Positions 1 through 8,654 of a stretch of DNA of 64,000 bases are shown one piece after another. The DNA is from an uncultured Marinobacter sp. (GTDB lineage: Bacteria > Pseudomonadota > Gammaproteobacteria > Pseudomonadales > Oleiphilaceae). Under the pieces are notes generated by a model. That model had not been told where the DNA came from and did not search any database. It saw nothing but the letters and a program-made list of their open reading frames with translations. The stretch covers positions 102,902-166,901 of the forward strand of contig NZ_CAJXKQ010000005.1 of NCBI RefSeq assembly GCF_913055835.1, read 5' to 3'. The position numbers and the translations under genes are program-made. Numbering within the stretch: the first letter of the stretch is position 1; every line of letters starts with the position of its first letter.

Positions 1-252
1 CACACCGTCGTGCATGCTGGTCTCGTGGATCGACACCCTGCCTGCCCTGGGGGTTTCGACCCCAACCAGCGTTATATCGCTGCTGCCGGTGTTGGAGATA
101 CTCATGTAGCCCACCCCCATCGGCGTGCCAGGAGGTGTCGGCCGGCTCCAGGGATGATCGACCTTGACCTGGCCATGGCTGTAATCATGGGCAAGGGCCA
201 TGGGAGCAACCAGAGCCAGTGCCAGCACGAATGCACTCAGGCAGTACCTCAT
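1..252 (-). CDS. Copper chaperone PCu(A)C / DUF461 family protein (truncated by window start; N-terminal part only)
   Basis: Reverse-strand reading frame from ATG at 252: MRYCLSAFVLALALVAPMALAHDYSHGQVKVDHPWSRPTPPGTPMGVGYMSISNTGSSDITLVGVETPRAGRVSIHETSMHDGV; signal peptide, W-x-R-x-T/P and H-E-T-x-M motifs typical of PCu(A)C. Not in the ORF track because it runs off the window. Confidence 0.88.
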   Translation of the reverse strand, partial: MRYCLSAFVLALALVAPMALAHDYSHGQVKVDHPWSRPTPPGTPMGVGYMSISNTGSSDITLVGVETPRAGRVSIHETSMHDGV

Positions 253-347
253 GTCCAGTATTCCTTGTTGATGAGTGAGAGAGACAGGATAAAAAGAAGG
301 CCCCACGTAGCCAAGTTTTCCAGTGCGACGAATGGTCGCAGACCAAC

Positions 348-2684
348 TCAGCCGCTGTTAGCCAGAGCCAGATCGGCTTTAAGGCTGTCCACGGCTTGCG
401 GTCGACTGAAATAGTAACCCTGAAAACGTCGACAACCCATTTCAGTCAGGGCCCTTACCTGAGCTTCTTGTTCCACACCCTCTGCTACCAGTTCCATGCT
501 ATGGCTCTGCGCGATAGCGATGATACTGCGAATCATGTTCGCAGCTTTCTCGTCTTCCAGAATGGTGTCAACAAAGCTCTTGTCGATTTTCAGTTCATCA
601 AGGGGCAGCTTGCGTAAAAGACTTAACGATGAGTAGCCGGTCCCGAAATCATCCATGGAGATCCGGATACCGTAGTCCCGCAACCGCTCGATCGTTTTCA
701 ACACCTTATCGAAGTCACTCATGAACAAGCTCTCGGTTATTTCGAGGACCAGCTCACCGGGTGACACATCATGAACCTCCAAAGCCTTAAGCACTGTGTC
801 GACAAAATCCGGTTGGCGAAACTGGATAACGGAGATATTAATCGCCAGGTCTATAGACCGACCGATGACGTCGCGAAGCAGACTGTATTCCCGAATGCTG
901 GTTTCGACAACGAACCGCCCTAGCGGAACCATCAGACCACTTTTCTCGGCAACCTCAACAAACTCCGCCGGCGAAACAAATCCGAGTTCTTCATCCTGCC
1001 AGCGAACAAGTGCTTCCAGACCAACTGTTTTTTGGGCCTCATTTACCTGGGGCTGATACACCATGTAAAGAGAGCCGGAGGCAAGGCCGTACCTGAGGCG
1101 CTGTTCAACCGACAGTCTTCGAAGGTAGGCCATTTCCATCTCGGTCCGGTACGTGCAGACGTCGTTACGGCTTTGTTTTGCCTCATAAAGCGCAAGGTGA
1201 GCACTCCGTATGACTTTGCTGAGGGAGTCTCCATGGTCCGGGAAGCATGCAACGCCAATGCTCGCCGTTACATGTAACTTCAGTCGGCCTACCTCAAAAG
1301 TCCGGGACAGCTCGCTCGCCAAAGATACGCAGGCTTCTTCCACGGCTTCAAGGTCGATGTTGGGCGTCACAATGGCAAATTCATCGCCACTAAGCCTGGC
1401 AAGATCATCCCGGCTTTCCACAAGTTCGCCCAGTCGCCGACTGAACGCCAGAAGAGTTTCATCACCAGTTTCCAGCCCGAATCGATCATTGATGCCTTTG
1501 AAATTGTCGATATTCACGACAACCAGACAAAATGGCTTTTTCTCTGGTAAAAGGTCCGCCAGACGATCGAGCAATCCAGTGCGATTCAACAACCCTGTAA
1601 GATCATCGTGCCTGGACAGATAGGAAAGCTCCTGACGGCGCTTTTTCTCTGCACTATCAATGATCCTGAATCCTTTGTAGAAAGCTGCCCCGACCACCAG
1701 GAACGCAAGGACATACTGCAGGAGTGATTCAAAAAATTCCCGATACAACGGTGCAAACCGGGTCTCCGAAATCGTCCACAGCTCGTAACGCTTGTTGTAA
1801 ATAGCAGCAGTTAGATAGTCGTCACCTCGCTGCCTGGTTCGAACAACCACAGACTCGCCAGCGCGCATAACCTCTTCGACGCTAATCCCCAGCTCCTGCT
1901 CGAACCCAGCCCGGTTTTTCTCTCTTTCATCACGGGGCACACGAATCTGCGAGTATTGTTGCGGAGCAACCCCCTCAGCAGACATGAACTGAACGTAGCC
2001 GTCTGTCTCGCGCAACAACATTACGTTGTCAGATGCACCATCATGCAGAGTCTTGCTAAAAACAGAGTTAGCGCCATCAAGCCGCATGCCCGCTGTCATG
2101 ACGGCAATCACTTCCCCCGCCTCAGACCTTATAGCCTTGCGGATTGGTATAACCCAGGCACCCATGGCATCAACGAAATAGGTTCGCCCCAGCACCATCG
2201 ACTCTGACGACAGAGCCTGCATAAAACTCTCACGGGTTGCGGGATCGCTTCTGAGATTGGGAAGGCTCACGAGATCAAGGTTGGTACTGACGCGTACCAG
2301 CGTGCCATCGGGTCTCGCCAGCCCGAAACCCACAAGCACCGGGTTAACGGCGAGAATACTGTCCAGAAACGGAATCTGGCGAGTGCCGGACAACATGTCG
2401 TTCTGATTCAGCAATTCGCGACCGATTACATCAAGAACAAGCTCCTGGGTCCGCAGGATACTACCAACGGATTGTGCAACGAGCTCAACACGGGCGGTTT
2501 GGTATTGTTCTTCGTCCGAGACAATCCCCTGCCACCGGAAAAAGAGAACGGTACCGAGAAGCACCAGACCAAAGAGGAGAATTACACCGAACAGAGTCCA
2601 CAGGTTGCGCTTGAGAATCGCCAAAAACAGTTCCGCAAATACAGGGGTTGAAACGTTAGATCCTACAAGTATACGAAAGAACAC
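348..2684 (-). CDS. Membrane sensor protein with periplasmic (PDC/Cache-like) region, GGDEF (SGDEF variant) and EAL domains
   Basis: TM segments at N-terminus and about residue 320; RLSGDEFAIV, LEALVRWQ, DDFGTGYSSLSLLRKLPLDELKIDKSFV, VAEGVE motifs. Confidence 0.93.
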   Translation of the reverse strand: MFFRILVGSNVSTPVFAELFLAILKRNLWTLFGVILLFGLVLLGTVLFFRWQGIVSDEEQYQTARVELVAQSVGSILRTQELVLDVIGRELLNQNDMLSGTRQIPFLDSILAVNPVLVGFGLARPDGTLVRVSTNLDLVSLPNLRSDPATRESFMQALSSESMVLGRTYFVDAMGAWVIPIRKAIRSEAGEVIAVMTAGMRLDGANSVFSKTLHDGASDNVMLLRETDGYVQFMSAEGVAPQQYSQIRVPRDEREKNRAGFEQELGISVEEVMRAGESVVVRTRQRGDDYLTAAIYNKRYELWTISETRFAPLYREFFESLLQYVLAFLVVGAAFYKGFRIIDSAEKKRRQELSYLSRHDDLTGLLNRTGLLDRLADLLPEKKPFCLVVVNIDNFKGINDRFGLETGDETLLAFSRRLGELVESRDDLARLSGDEFAIVTPNIDLEAVEEACVSLASELSRTFEVGRLKLHVTASIGVACFPDHGDSLSKVIRSAHLALYEAKQSRNDVCTYRTEMEMAYLRRLSVEQRLRYGLASGSLYMVYQPQVNEAQKTVGLEALVRWQDEELGFVSPAEFVEVAEKSGLMVPLGRFVVETSIREYSLLRDVIGRSIDLAINISVIQFRQPDFVDTVLKALEVHDVSPGELVLEITESLFMSDFDKVLKTIERLRDYGIRISMDDFGTGYSSLSLLRKLPLDELKIDKSFVDTILEDEKAANMIRSIIAIAQSHSMELVAEGVEQEAQVRALTEMGCRRFQGYYFSRPQAVDSLKADLALANSG

Positions 2685-2850
2685 CGAAACCGCATTACTA
2701 TTTTACCCTCAAATTGCGCGTCGTCAGTTTCCATGGAACTTAATGCCGGAATTTATGACAACAGAGTAATTCCGGGCCCATGAATACGGGAAACAACCGG
2801 TGAGATACTTGGGGTAAATATCCGGTAATTCGAATGGCAGGAGTTGCTCT

Positions 2851-3570
2851 ATGAACGTGATGTCTGTACTGAACCAGGTAATGAAACAGGCCCAGGGTAC
2901 TCAGTCTCAGGGCGGTGGCATGGACGTCAACAAAATGATGAACAGCCTTGGCAGCCAGTTCAAAGGCGGCCAGGGATCCGGTTCAGGCATCGACGTAAAA
3001 AGCCTGCTGGGAGGCGGAGCCCTGGGTATGATGCTGGGATCGAAACGGGGCCGGAAGATGGGCGGCAAAGCCCTGAAATACGGCGCCCTTGCCGGGGTTG
3101 GCGTGTTGGCGTGGAAGGCCTATCAGAACTACCAGACCAGCAGTCAGAGCGCCTCACAACCTGCACTGGCACAACAGGGCCAACCACTGGAGCAGCTGCA
3201 AGGCCAGGCGCAGGAACAACGGGGCCTGGAAATACTCCAGGCCATGATCATGGCCGCCCGTGCCGATGGCCACATTGACGCCAACGAACGCGCCCTTCTC
3301 ACCCAGGAAATCGAGAAACTGGGCCCGGACGACGAGCTCCACGCCTGGATCCAACAGCAGTTTGACGCCCCGCTGGATGCCACCGCCCTGGCCAGGAACG
3401 CGGATTCTCCCCAAGCCAGCCGGGAAATCTACATCGTCAGCGCCGTGATGATTGACGAGCAGAACCCCATGGAACGCGCCTGGCTGGACCAACTGGCCAG
3501 CGCCCTGCAGCTCGACCCGGGTCTTGCCAGGGAGCTCGAGCAACAGATCCAGAGCGCAACAAGGGGGTAA
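2851..3570 (+). CDS. DUF533 / YebE-like TerB-fold protein
   Basis: Gly-rich N-terminus, LLGGGALGMMLGSKRGRKMGGKALKYGALAGVGVLAWKAYQNYQ followed by an acidic TerB-like helical domain. Confidence 0.85.
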   Translation: MNVMSVLNQVMKQAQGTQSQGGGMDVNKMMNSLGSQFKGGQGSGSGIDVKSLLGGGALGMMLGSKRGRKMGGKALKYGALAGVGVLAWKAYQNYQTSSQSASQPALAQQGQPLEQLQGQAQEQRGLEILQAMIMAARADGHIDANERALLTQEIEKLGPDDELHAWIQQQFDAPLDATALARNADSPQASREIYIVSAVMIDEQNPMERAWLDQLASALQLDPGLARELEQQIQSATRG

Positions 3571-3573
3571 AAG

Positions 3574-3918
3574 TCAGGCCTTCTTGACGAACTCGGACTT
3601 CAGTTTCATGGCACCAATACCGTCGATCTTGCAGTCGATGTCGTGATCACCGTCCACCAGGCGGATATTTTTAACCTTGGTGCCAACTTTAACCACGGAA
3701 CTGGAGCCCTTGACCTTCAGATCCTTGATAACCGTAACCGTATCACCATCCTGAAGTTCATTGCCGTTGGCGTCGCGAACCATCTTCGCGGCGTCAGCCG
3801 CAGCAGCCTCCGCCTCAGACCACTCATGCCCGCACTCGGGACAAACCAGTTGAACGCCGTCCTCATAGGTATACTCGGAACTGCACTGCGGGCATGGCGG
3901 AAGCTGCGACATTATCAT
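3574..3918 (-). CDS. yjdM: Zinc ribbon domain-containing protein, PhnA/YjdM family
   Basis: [28 protein letters not shown] and C-terminal [53 protein letters not shown]. Confidence 0.92.
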   Translation of the reverse strand: MIMSQLPPCPQCSSEYTYEDGVQLVCPECGHEWSEAEAAAADAAKMVRDANGNELQDGDTVTVIKDLKVKGSSSVVKVGTKVKNIRLVDGDHDIDCKIDGIGAMKLKSEFVKKA

Positions 3919-3952
3919 TTCCTGTTAATTACATGGGCGCGGGATTATAACA

Positions 3953-4525
3953 TCAACGCCCGGGCGAGACTCGTGCCAGAACCGTGGGATCTTCCGACAG
4001 CGGCAAGGCGATAATGGCCCCCTCGTTCGACGACGGGAAAATGCCGGTCAAACCCGTGATGTTCACCTGATGCGACACCAGAATAACTGGCGCCCCATCC
4101 TCCAACTGATTCACCAGAGTAATCGTCTGCCGCGTCTGAGTCGGCCCGTCACCACGATTCCGGAAAAACGAATTCAGCGACGGCCACTCGGTCACCTCGC
4201 CCATGTTCATTCCGGTAGCGGTATCCATACAGCGACACCACTGACTGCTGAACACCCGAGCCTCCGTAATACCATGGTCCGCCAGAAACGGCTTCCAAGC
4301 CCGGGCCTGCTCCCGACCGACGTCGTTCAGATTCCGCTGGGTGCTGCAGTCGTTAATATCAAAGTTGCCCGGGTCGCCTGTACCCGGCGCCAATGCATGG
4401 CGGAGCATAAGAACAGCCCGCCCGTCTCGCAAGGCGTCCCAGGCTTCTTCATTGTTATCGGCAGCAAAGGCCGGTAACGAAAACAGGAGCGCTAACAAAC
4501 CTGAAAATAGAATTCGGTTAATCAT
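3953..4525 (-). CDS. Secreted histidine phosphatase family protein
   Basis: MINRILFSGLLALLFSLPAFAADNN signal peptide; LMLRHALAPG (RHG-like) and VILVSHQVN. The ORF track start (5224) is too long; the ATG at 4525 gives the signal peptide. Confidence 0.85.
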   Translation of the reverse strand: MINRILFSGLLALLFSLPAFAADNNEEAWDALRDGRAVLMLRHALAPGTGDPGNFDINDCSTQRNLNDVGREQARAWKPFLADHGITEARVFSSQWCRCMDTATGMNMGEVTEWPSLNSFFRNRGDGPTQTRQTITLVNQLEDGAPVILVSHQVNITGLTGIFPSSNEGAIIALPLSEDPTVLARVSPGR

Positions 4526-4594
4526 CTCCGATACCTCTCTCAGAAATGTGGTCGCATGTCTTTGCTTTCGCGGATCGACCTCTGGAGACCGACA

Positions 4595-4702
4595 GAGGCA
4601 TTGGGGGTGCCCTTCCAAAAATGTTGAAGGCCAGGGATGGCCTGAAACAAGCGCACATGGACGTGCTCGTAGCGGTTTTTGGAAGGGCGCCCCCAATGCC
4701 TC
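4595..4702 (+). repeat. Intergenic three-way-junction-like repeat, copy 1
   Basis: Left arm GAGGCATTGGGGGTGCCCTTCCAAAAA (4595-4621) pairs with right arm TTTTTGGAAGGGCGCCCCCAATGCCTC (4676-4702), 27 bp with one G.T pair; core AGGCCAGGGATGGCCT + GCACATGGACGTGC. Confidence 0.9.
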
Positions 4703-4808
4703 AGCCACCATAGCCGAGAACCACGAAAAGATACGCGGATCCAGCCTACCAAGCTCACAACAACAAAAGGTAAACTTGCAGCATAGCCAAGCAAAAAAAG
4801 GAACCACC

Positions 4809-5261
4809 ATGCCAATCTGGGTCGACGCCGACGCCTGCCCCGTCCCAATCCGGGAAATCCTCTGCCGCGCCGCCACCCGCTGGCAAATCAACACCACCTT
4901 CATTGCCAACCACGCCATCAACCTGCCCCCGAGCCCATACATCAAACGCCGCCAGGTCCCCCATGGCTTTGATGTCGCCGACAACGAAATCATGGACCAG
5001 ATGCACGAGGGCGATCTCGTGATCACGCAGGACATTCCCCTGGCCGCCGAAGCCATAGAAAAAGGCGCCGACGTATTCAATCCTCGCGGCCAGGCCTTCA
5101 CCAAAGAAAATATTCGCCAGCGCCTTGCCATGCGCAACTTTATGGAAGAAATGCGGAGTGCCGGACAGGTGACCGGAGGGCCAGCCCCCTTCAGCCAGAC
5201 CGACCGAAAGGAATTTGCCGACAAGCTCGACCGCTGGCTGCAAAGGAACCAGAAACGCTAA
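4809..5261 (+). CDS. YaiI/YqxD family protein (UPF0178)
   Basis: MPIWVDADACPVPIREILCRAA...VADNEIMDQMHEGDLVITQDIPLAAEAIEKGADVFNPRG. ORF track start (4341) is upstream of the likely ATG. Confidence 0.93.
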   Translation: MPIWVDADACPVPIREILCRAATRWQINTTFIANHAINLPPSPYIKRRQVPHGFDVADNEIMDQMHEGDLVITQDIPLAAEAIEKGADVFNPRGQAFTKENIRQRLAMRNFMEEMRSAGQVTGGPAPFSQTDRKEFADKLDRWLQRNQKR

Positions 5262-5337
5262 CCGCTAAGGCTGGCAATACCCTGCATAGTTGTCCAAGGT
5301 AGAGGAGTACCACGCAACGCCAAACGGGAGTATAGCC

Positions 5338-6300
5338 ATGAGCCAGAAACCCGCAGATATTGCGCGCCTCGAACGTTACGGGCCGGAGACCAGCGAATAC
5401 ACTTTGGCAATCATCACGGATGAAGACCATGCCTCCCAGGTCGAACTCGAGGATGGGCAGATCGCATGGAAGTCCACCCTCCGTTACGACAAACTCTACC
5501 GCGAACATAACCCTTCCACCGGCAAGGTTCGTTACCGTATGGAAGAAATCCCCGAACAGGACGGCGGCGAACACCAGCTGATAAGTCTTATCGCGGAAGG
5601 CGGTCGCGGCGCCGAATTCTCGGAACTGGTCATGTTTGGTGAACGGCTGCTCACTTTTGATGATCGCACCGGCCTGGTCTGCGAAATCCGCAATGAAAAC
5701 CAGCTGGTTCCTCGACATATTCTCATGACCGGCAGTGGGGATGAGAAATTCAAAGGTTTCAAAAGCGAGTGGGCAACCCTGAAGGGCGAACACATGATTG
5801 TCGGCAGCCACGGCAAGAACAGTCAGGAAGAGTGGATCAAGGTCCTGGACCGGAATTACGGCCTGACAAGCATCGACTGGCATCAATACTACCATTCCAT
5901 GCGCCAAGCCCTGGGCATAGGCCATCAGGGCTACGTGACTCACGAAGCGGCGGAATGGCACCCCTACCGGAATCAATGGCTTTTCTTTCCCCGTAAGATT
6001 TCCGCCACTCCCTTTGATGAAACCGTGGACGAGCGGGAGCGCGGCGGCAATACACTGATTATCGCCAACACCGACTTCTCCGATATCAGAACACTGGATA
6101 TCGGTCCGCGCACTCCGGAAAGGGGCGTGTCCTCATTCAAGCTTATCCCCGGCCGGCCTGATGAATGCATAGGTTTGAAGAGTGTCGAAATCGGCGAGCG
6201 TACGGAAACCTATCTGTTCTGCTTTGATCTGGAAGGTAACCTGTTGCAGGAGGATACATTAATTGGGCGTTACAAATGTGAGGGTATCGAAATACTCTGA
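5338..6300 (+). CDS. CANT1-type (calcium-activated nucleotidase / apyrase) family protein
   Basis: Motifs of the eukaryotic CANT1/Cimex-type apyrase fold: GGRGAEFSELVMFGERLLTFDDRTGLVCEI, FKGFKSEWATLK...VGSHGK, GYVTHEAAEWHPYRNQWLFFPRK, GVSSFKLIPG, CLKSVE, YKCEGIEIL. No signal peptide. Confidence 0.9.
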   Translation: MSQKPADIARLERYGPETSEYTLAIITDEDHASQVELEDGQIAWKSTLRYDKLYREHNPSTGKVRYRMEEIPEQDGGEHQLISLIAEGGRGAEFSELVMFGERLLTFDDRTGLVCEIRNENQLVPRHILMTGSGDEKFKGFKSEWATLKGEHMIVGSHGKNSQEEWIKVLDRNYGLTSIDWHQYYHSMRQALGIGHQGYVTHEAAEWHPYRNQWLFFPRKISATPFDETVDERERGGNTLIIANTDFSDIRTLDIGPRTPERGVSSFKLIPGRPDECIGLKSVEIGERTETYLFCFDLEGNLLQEDTLIGRYKCEGIEIL

Positions 6301-6485
6301 AGCGCTGCATCAAGCATCCCGGCGGAGGATTTCGGCCTTATCGTGCAGGTTTCCAGCGAATTAAGAGTCATTTAAAAACTTTATTTTGCGAAACTTTTTA
6401 TTAGCTTGATGGACAGAGGCGTCGGGTGTGGTGATTAGAGCAATACACCACATTCGATCATTCGCAGATCAAGTACCGACATACA

Positions 6486-6705
6486 GTGAAGAGATCGCGT
6501 TATTAAACGCACAACGCTTTCCATCGCAGTGGCTCCGACTCTGATTGCAGCACCAGCCATCGCCATGGCTGCGGACAGGGACTGGATAGCAGAGACTCAG
6601 TATCTTGCACCAGACGGCTCCGAGTTCACTATTGACTCGGGAGTCCAGGAGATGACCGTCGATACCGCCTTGATGCCTTACGACCCGATGGATCAGCCCC
6701 TTTGA
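6486..6705 (+). pseudogene. Possible frameshifted small secreted-protein ORF
   Basis: GTG AAG AGA TCG CGT then +1 frame ATT AAA CGC ... gives MKRSR/IKRTTLSIAVAPTLIAAPAIAMAADRDWIAETQYLAPDGSEFTIDSGVQEMTVDTALMPYDPMDQPL*. Signal-peptide-like, but the initiating frame stops at TAA after six codons. Confidence 0.4.
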
Positions 6706-6721
6706 TAATGATTCTCTTTTA
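6703..6721 (+). promoter_or_regulatory. Fur-box-like sequence upstream of ABC exporter
   Basis: TGATAATGATTCTCTTTTA: first nine bases of the Fur consensus GATAATGAT are exact, second half partial (about 13/19 by eye). Confidence 0.55.
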
Positions 6722-6747
6722 ATTTCTACCCGAAGCAGCTAACCTTT

Positions 6748-6780
6748 GCGCTCTTTATCTTTCAAGTCTGTAAAGAGCGC
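6748..6780 (+). promoter_or_regulatory. Perfect 10-bp hairpin abutting start codon of the ABC exporter
   Basis: GCGCTCTTTA (6748-6757) tctttcaagtctg TAAAGAGCGC (6771-6780), then CCC ATG (6784). Confidence 0.6.
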
Positions 6781-6783
6781 CCC

Positions 6784-8586
6784 ATGTCCAGCCAAGATCA
6801 CAAAACCACCAGCAGTTTTGCTGCCCTCGCCCGCCTGCTCAGATACGCCCGGGGATATCGCCGGCAGATCATCGCTGCCACCACCTGTTCGATCATCAAC
6901 AAGCTGTTCGATATTGCTCCGGAAATTCTGATCGGCGTTGCCATCGATGTGGTCGTCAACCAGGAAGAGAGCTTTGTGGCGGGTCTGGGTTTTGAGACGG
7001 CTCAGGAACAAATCACCATTCTGGCCGTGCTCACCTTCTTTATCTGGGCTGGCGAATCCCTGTTCGAATACCTGTTCCAGATCCTGTGGCGTAACCTCGC
7101 CCAGCGACTGCAGTCGGATCTGCGGCAGGATGCCTACGAGCATGCCCAGCGCCTCGACATGAGCTTCTTCGAGGCACGCAGTTCCGGCCAACTGGTGGCC
7201 ACCATGAATGACGACGTGAACCAGCTCGAACGATTCCTGGATGGCGGCGCCAACGCCATGATCCAGGTATTGGTGACCGTGGTTGCCGTGGGCGCGGTAT
7301 TCTTCGTGCTCTCGCCGCTCATTGCCCTGCTCGCATTCACCCCCATTCCCCTCATTATCTGGGGTGCGTTCTATTTCCAGCGAAAAGCCGGACCACTCTA
7401 CGCCGATGTGCGGGAAAAGGTGGGCGACCTGTCCAGCCGGCTCGCTAACAACCTCGGCGGTATCGCCACCATCAAGAGCTTTACCGCTGAGCAGCGAGAG
7501 GCCAGACGCCTGAAAGAAAGTAGCGAAGCCTACGTGGAGGCCAACCGCCGGGCCATCCGGATCAGCTCCGCCTTTATCCCGGTGATCCGGATGGCCATCC
7601 TCGCCGGCTTTCTGGCCACTTTCACGGTCGGCGGCATGATGGCCCTGGAGGGCAGCCTGAACGTGGGTGCCTACGGTGTGCTGGTATTCCTGACCCAGCG
7701 GCTGCTCTGGCCCCTGACCGGGCTTGCGGAAGTCATTGACCTGTTTGAGCGCTCCATGGCCAGCACCCGCCGGATTCTGGACCTACTCGCCGAACCCGTG
7801 CATGTGCGTGATGAAGGAGGCAAGGCTCTTCAGGAGCCGGTAAAAGGCGACGTTGAGCTGGATAAAGTAAGCTTTCACTATCCCTCCAGCGGCGCCGGCA
7901 TCCGGGATATCAGCCTGGCCGTGCCAGCCGGCAATACCCTTGCGCTGGTGGGCGCTACCGGTTCCGGCAAATCGACTCTGATCAAGTTGCTGCTCCGGTT
8001 CTACGACCCGAGCAACGGCGAAATCCGGATCGATGGCCAACCCATCCGCGACCTCAGCCTCAGATCCCTGCGCGGAGCAATCGGCCTGGTGACCCAGGAT
8101 GTCTATCTGTTCGAGGGCACCATTCGGGAAAACCTGGCCTATGGGAATCCGGCGGCCAGCGACGCCGAGATCACCGATGCTGCGAAAACCGCAGAAGCCT
8201 GGTCCTTCATTGAAGCCCTCCCTGAAGGCCTCGATACACCGGTTGGTGAACGGGGCGTTCGGCTGTCGGGCGGACAGCGCCAGCGACTGTCCCTCGCCCG
8301 TGCCCTTCTGAAAAATCCGCCGATACTGGTACTCGATGAAGCCACCAGTGCCGTGGACAACGAAACAGAAGCCGCTATCCAACGGTCACTGAAACGCATT
8401 GGCCACAACCGGACCGTGATCATGATTGCCCATCGGCTCTCCACAATTGTTGATGCGGACTCCATTGCGGTGATTGAAGGCGGCAGGGTGCTGGAACAGG
8501 GAACCCATCGGGAGCTCCTCGAACAGGATGGCGCCTACGCCAACCAGTGGCGGGTACAGACCGGCCAGATCCAGGCCGCCGTTTAA
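6784..8586 (+). CDS. ABC transporter ATP-binding protein/permease (exporter type, fused TMD-NBD)
   Basis: Six-TM N-terminal half; Walker A GATGSGKST, LSGGQRQRLSLARALL, ILVLDEATSAVD. Confidence 0.93.
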   Translation: MSSQDHKTTSSFAALARLLRYARGYRRQIIAATTCSIINKLFDIAPEILIGVAIDVVVNQEESFVAGLGFETAQEQITILAVLTFFIWAGESLFEYLFQILWRNLAQRLQSDLRQDAYEHAQRLDMSFFEARSSGQLVATMNDDVNQLERFLDGGANAMIQVLVTVVAVGAVFFVLSPLIALLAFTPIPLIIWGAFYFQRKAGPLYADVREKVGDLSSRLANNLGGIATIKSFTAEQREARRLKESSEAYVEANRRAIRISSAFIPVIRMAILAGFLATFTVGGMMALEGSLNVGAYGVLVFLTQRLLWPLTGLAEVIDLFERSMASTRRILDLLAEPVHVRDEGGKALQEPVKGDVELDKVSFHYPSSGAGIRDISLAVPAGNTLALVGATGSGKSTLIKLLLRFYDPSNGEIRIDGQPIRDLSLRSLRGAIGLVTQDVYLFEGTIRENLAYGNPAASDAEITDAAKTAEAWSFIEALPEGLDTPVGERGVRLSGGQRQRLSLARALLKNPPILVLDEATSAVDNETEAAIQRSLKRIGHNRTVIMIAHRLSTIVDADSIAVIEGGRVLEQGTHRELLEQDGAYANQWRVQTGQIQAAV

Positions 8587-8596
8587 CGCAATATAT

Positions 8597-8619
8597 ATTG
8601 ATAGTGATTCGCATTTAAA
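8597..8619 (+). promoter_or_regulatory. Fur-box-like sequence upstream of iron-siderophore ABC operon
   Basis: ATTGATAGTGATTCGCATTTAA between exporter stop and fecE/fhuC-like start. Confidence 0.6.
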
Positions 8620-8654
8620 TTATCCTGCAGGCCCTCAGCAATCCGGGAGCCTGC

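Noticed and set aside
10-414. Plus-strand 134-aa ORF at the window start
   Set aside because: It is the shadow of the minus-strand PCu(A)C gene (1-252), which has a signal peptide and family motifs.
348-1200. SGDEF variant as evidence of an inactive cyclase
   Set aside because: Some SGDEF proteins are active, so the sequence alone cannot decide; noted only in the feature description.
4341-4808. N-terminal extension of the yaiI ORF (4341 onward)
   Set aside because: The translated extension covers the repeat element and antisense of the phosphatase gene; the family starts at MPIWVDADACPVP (4809).
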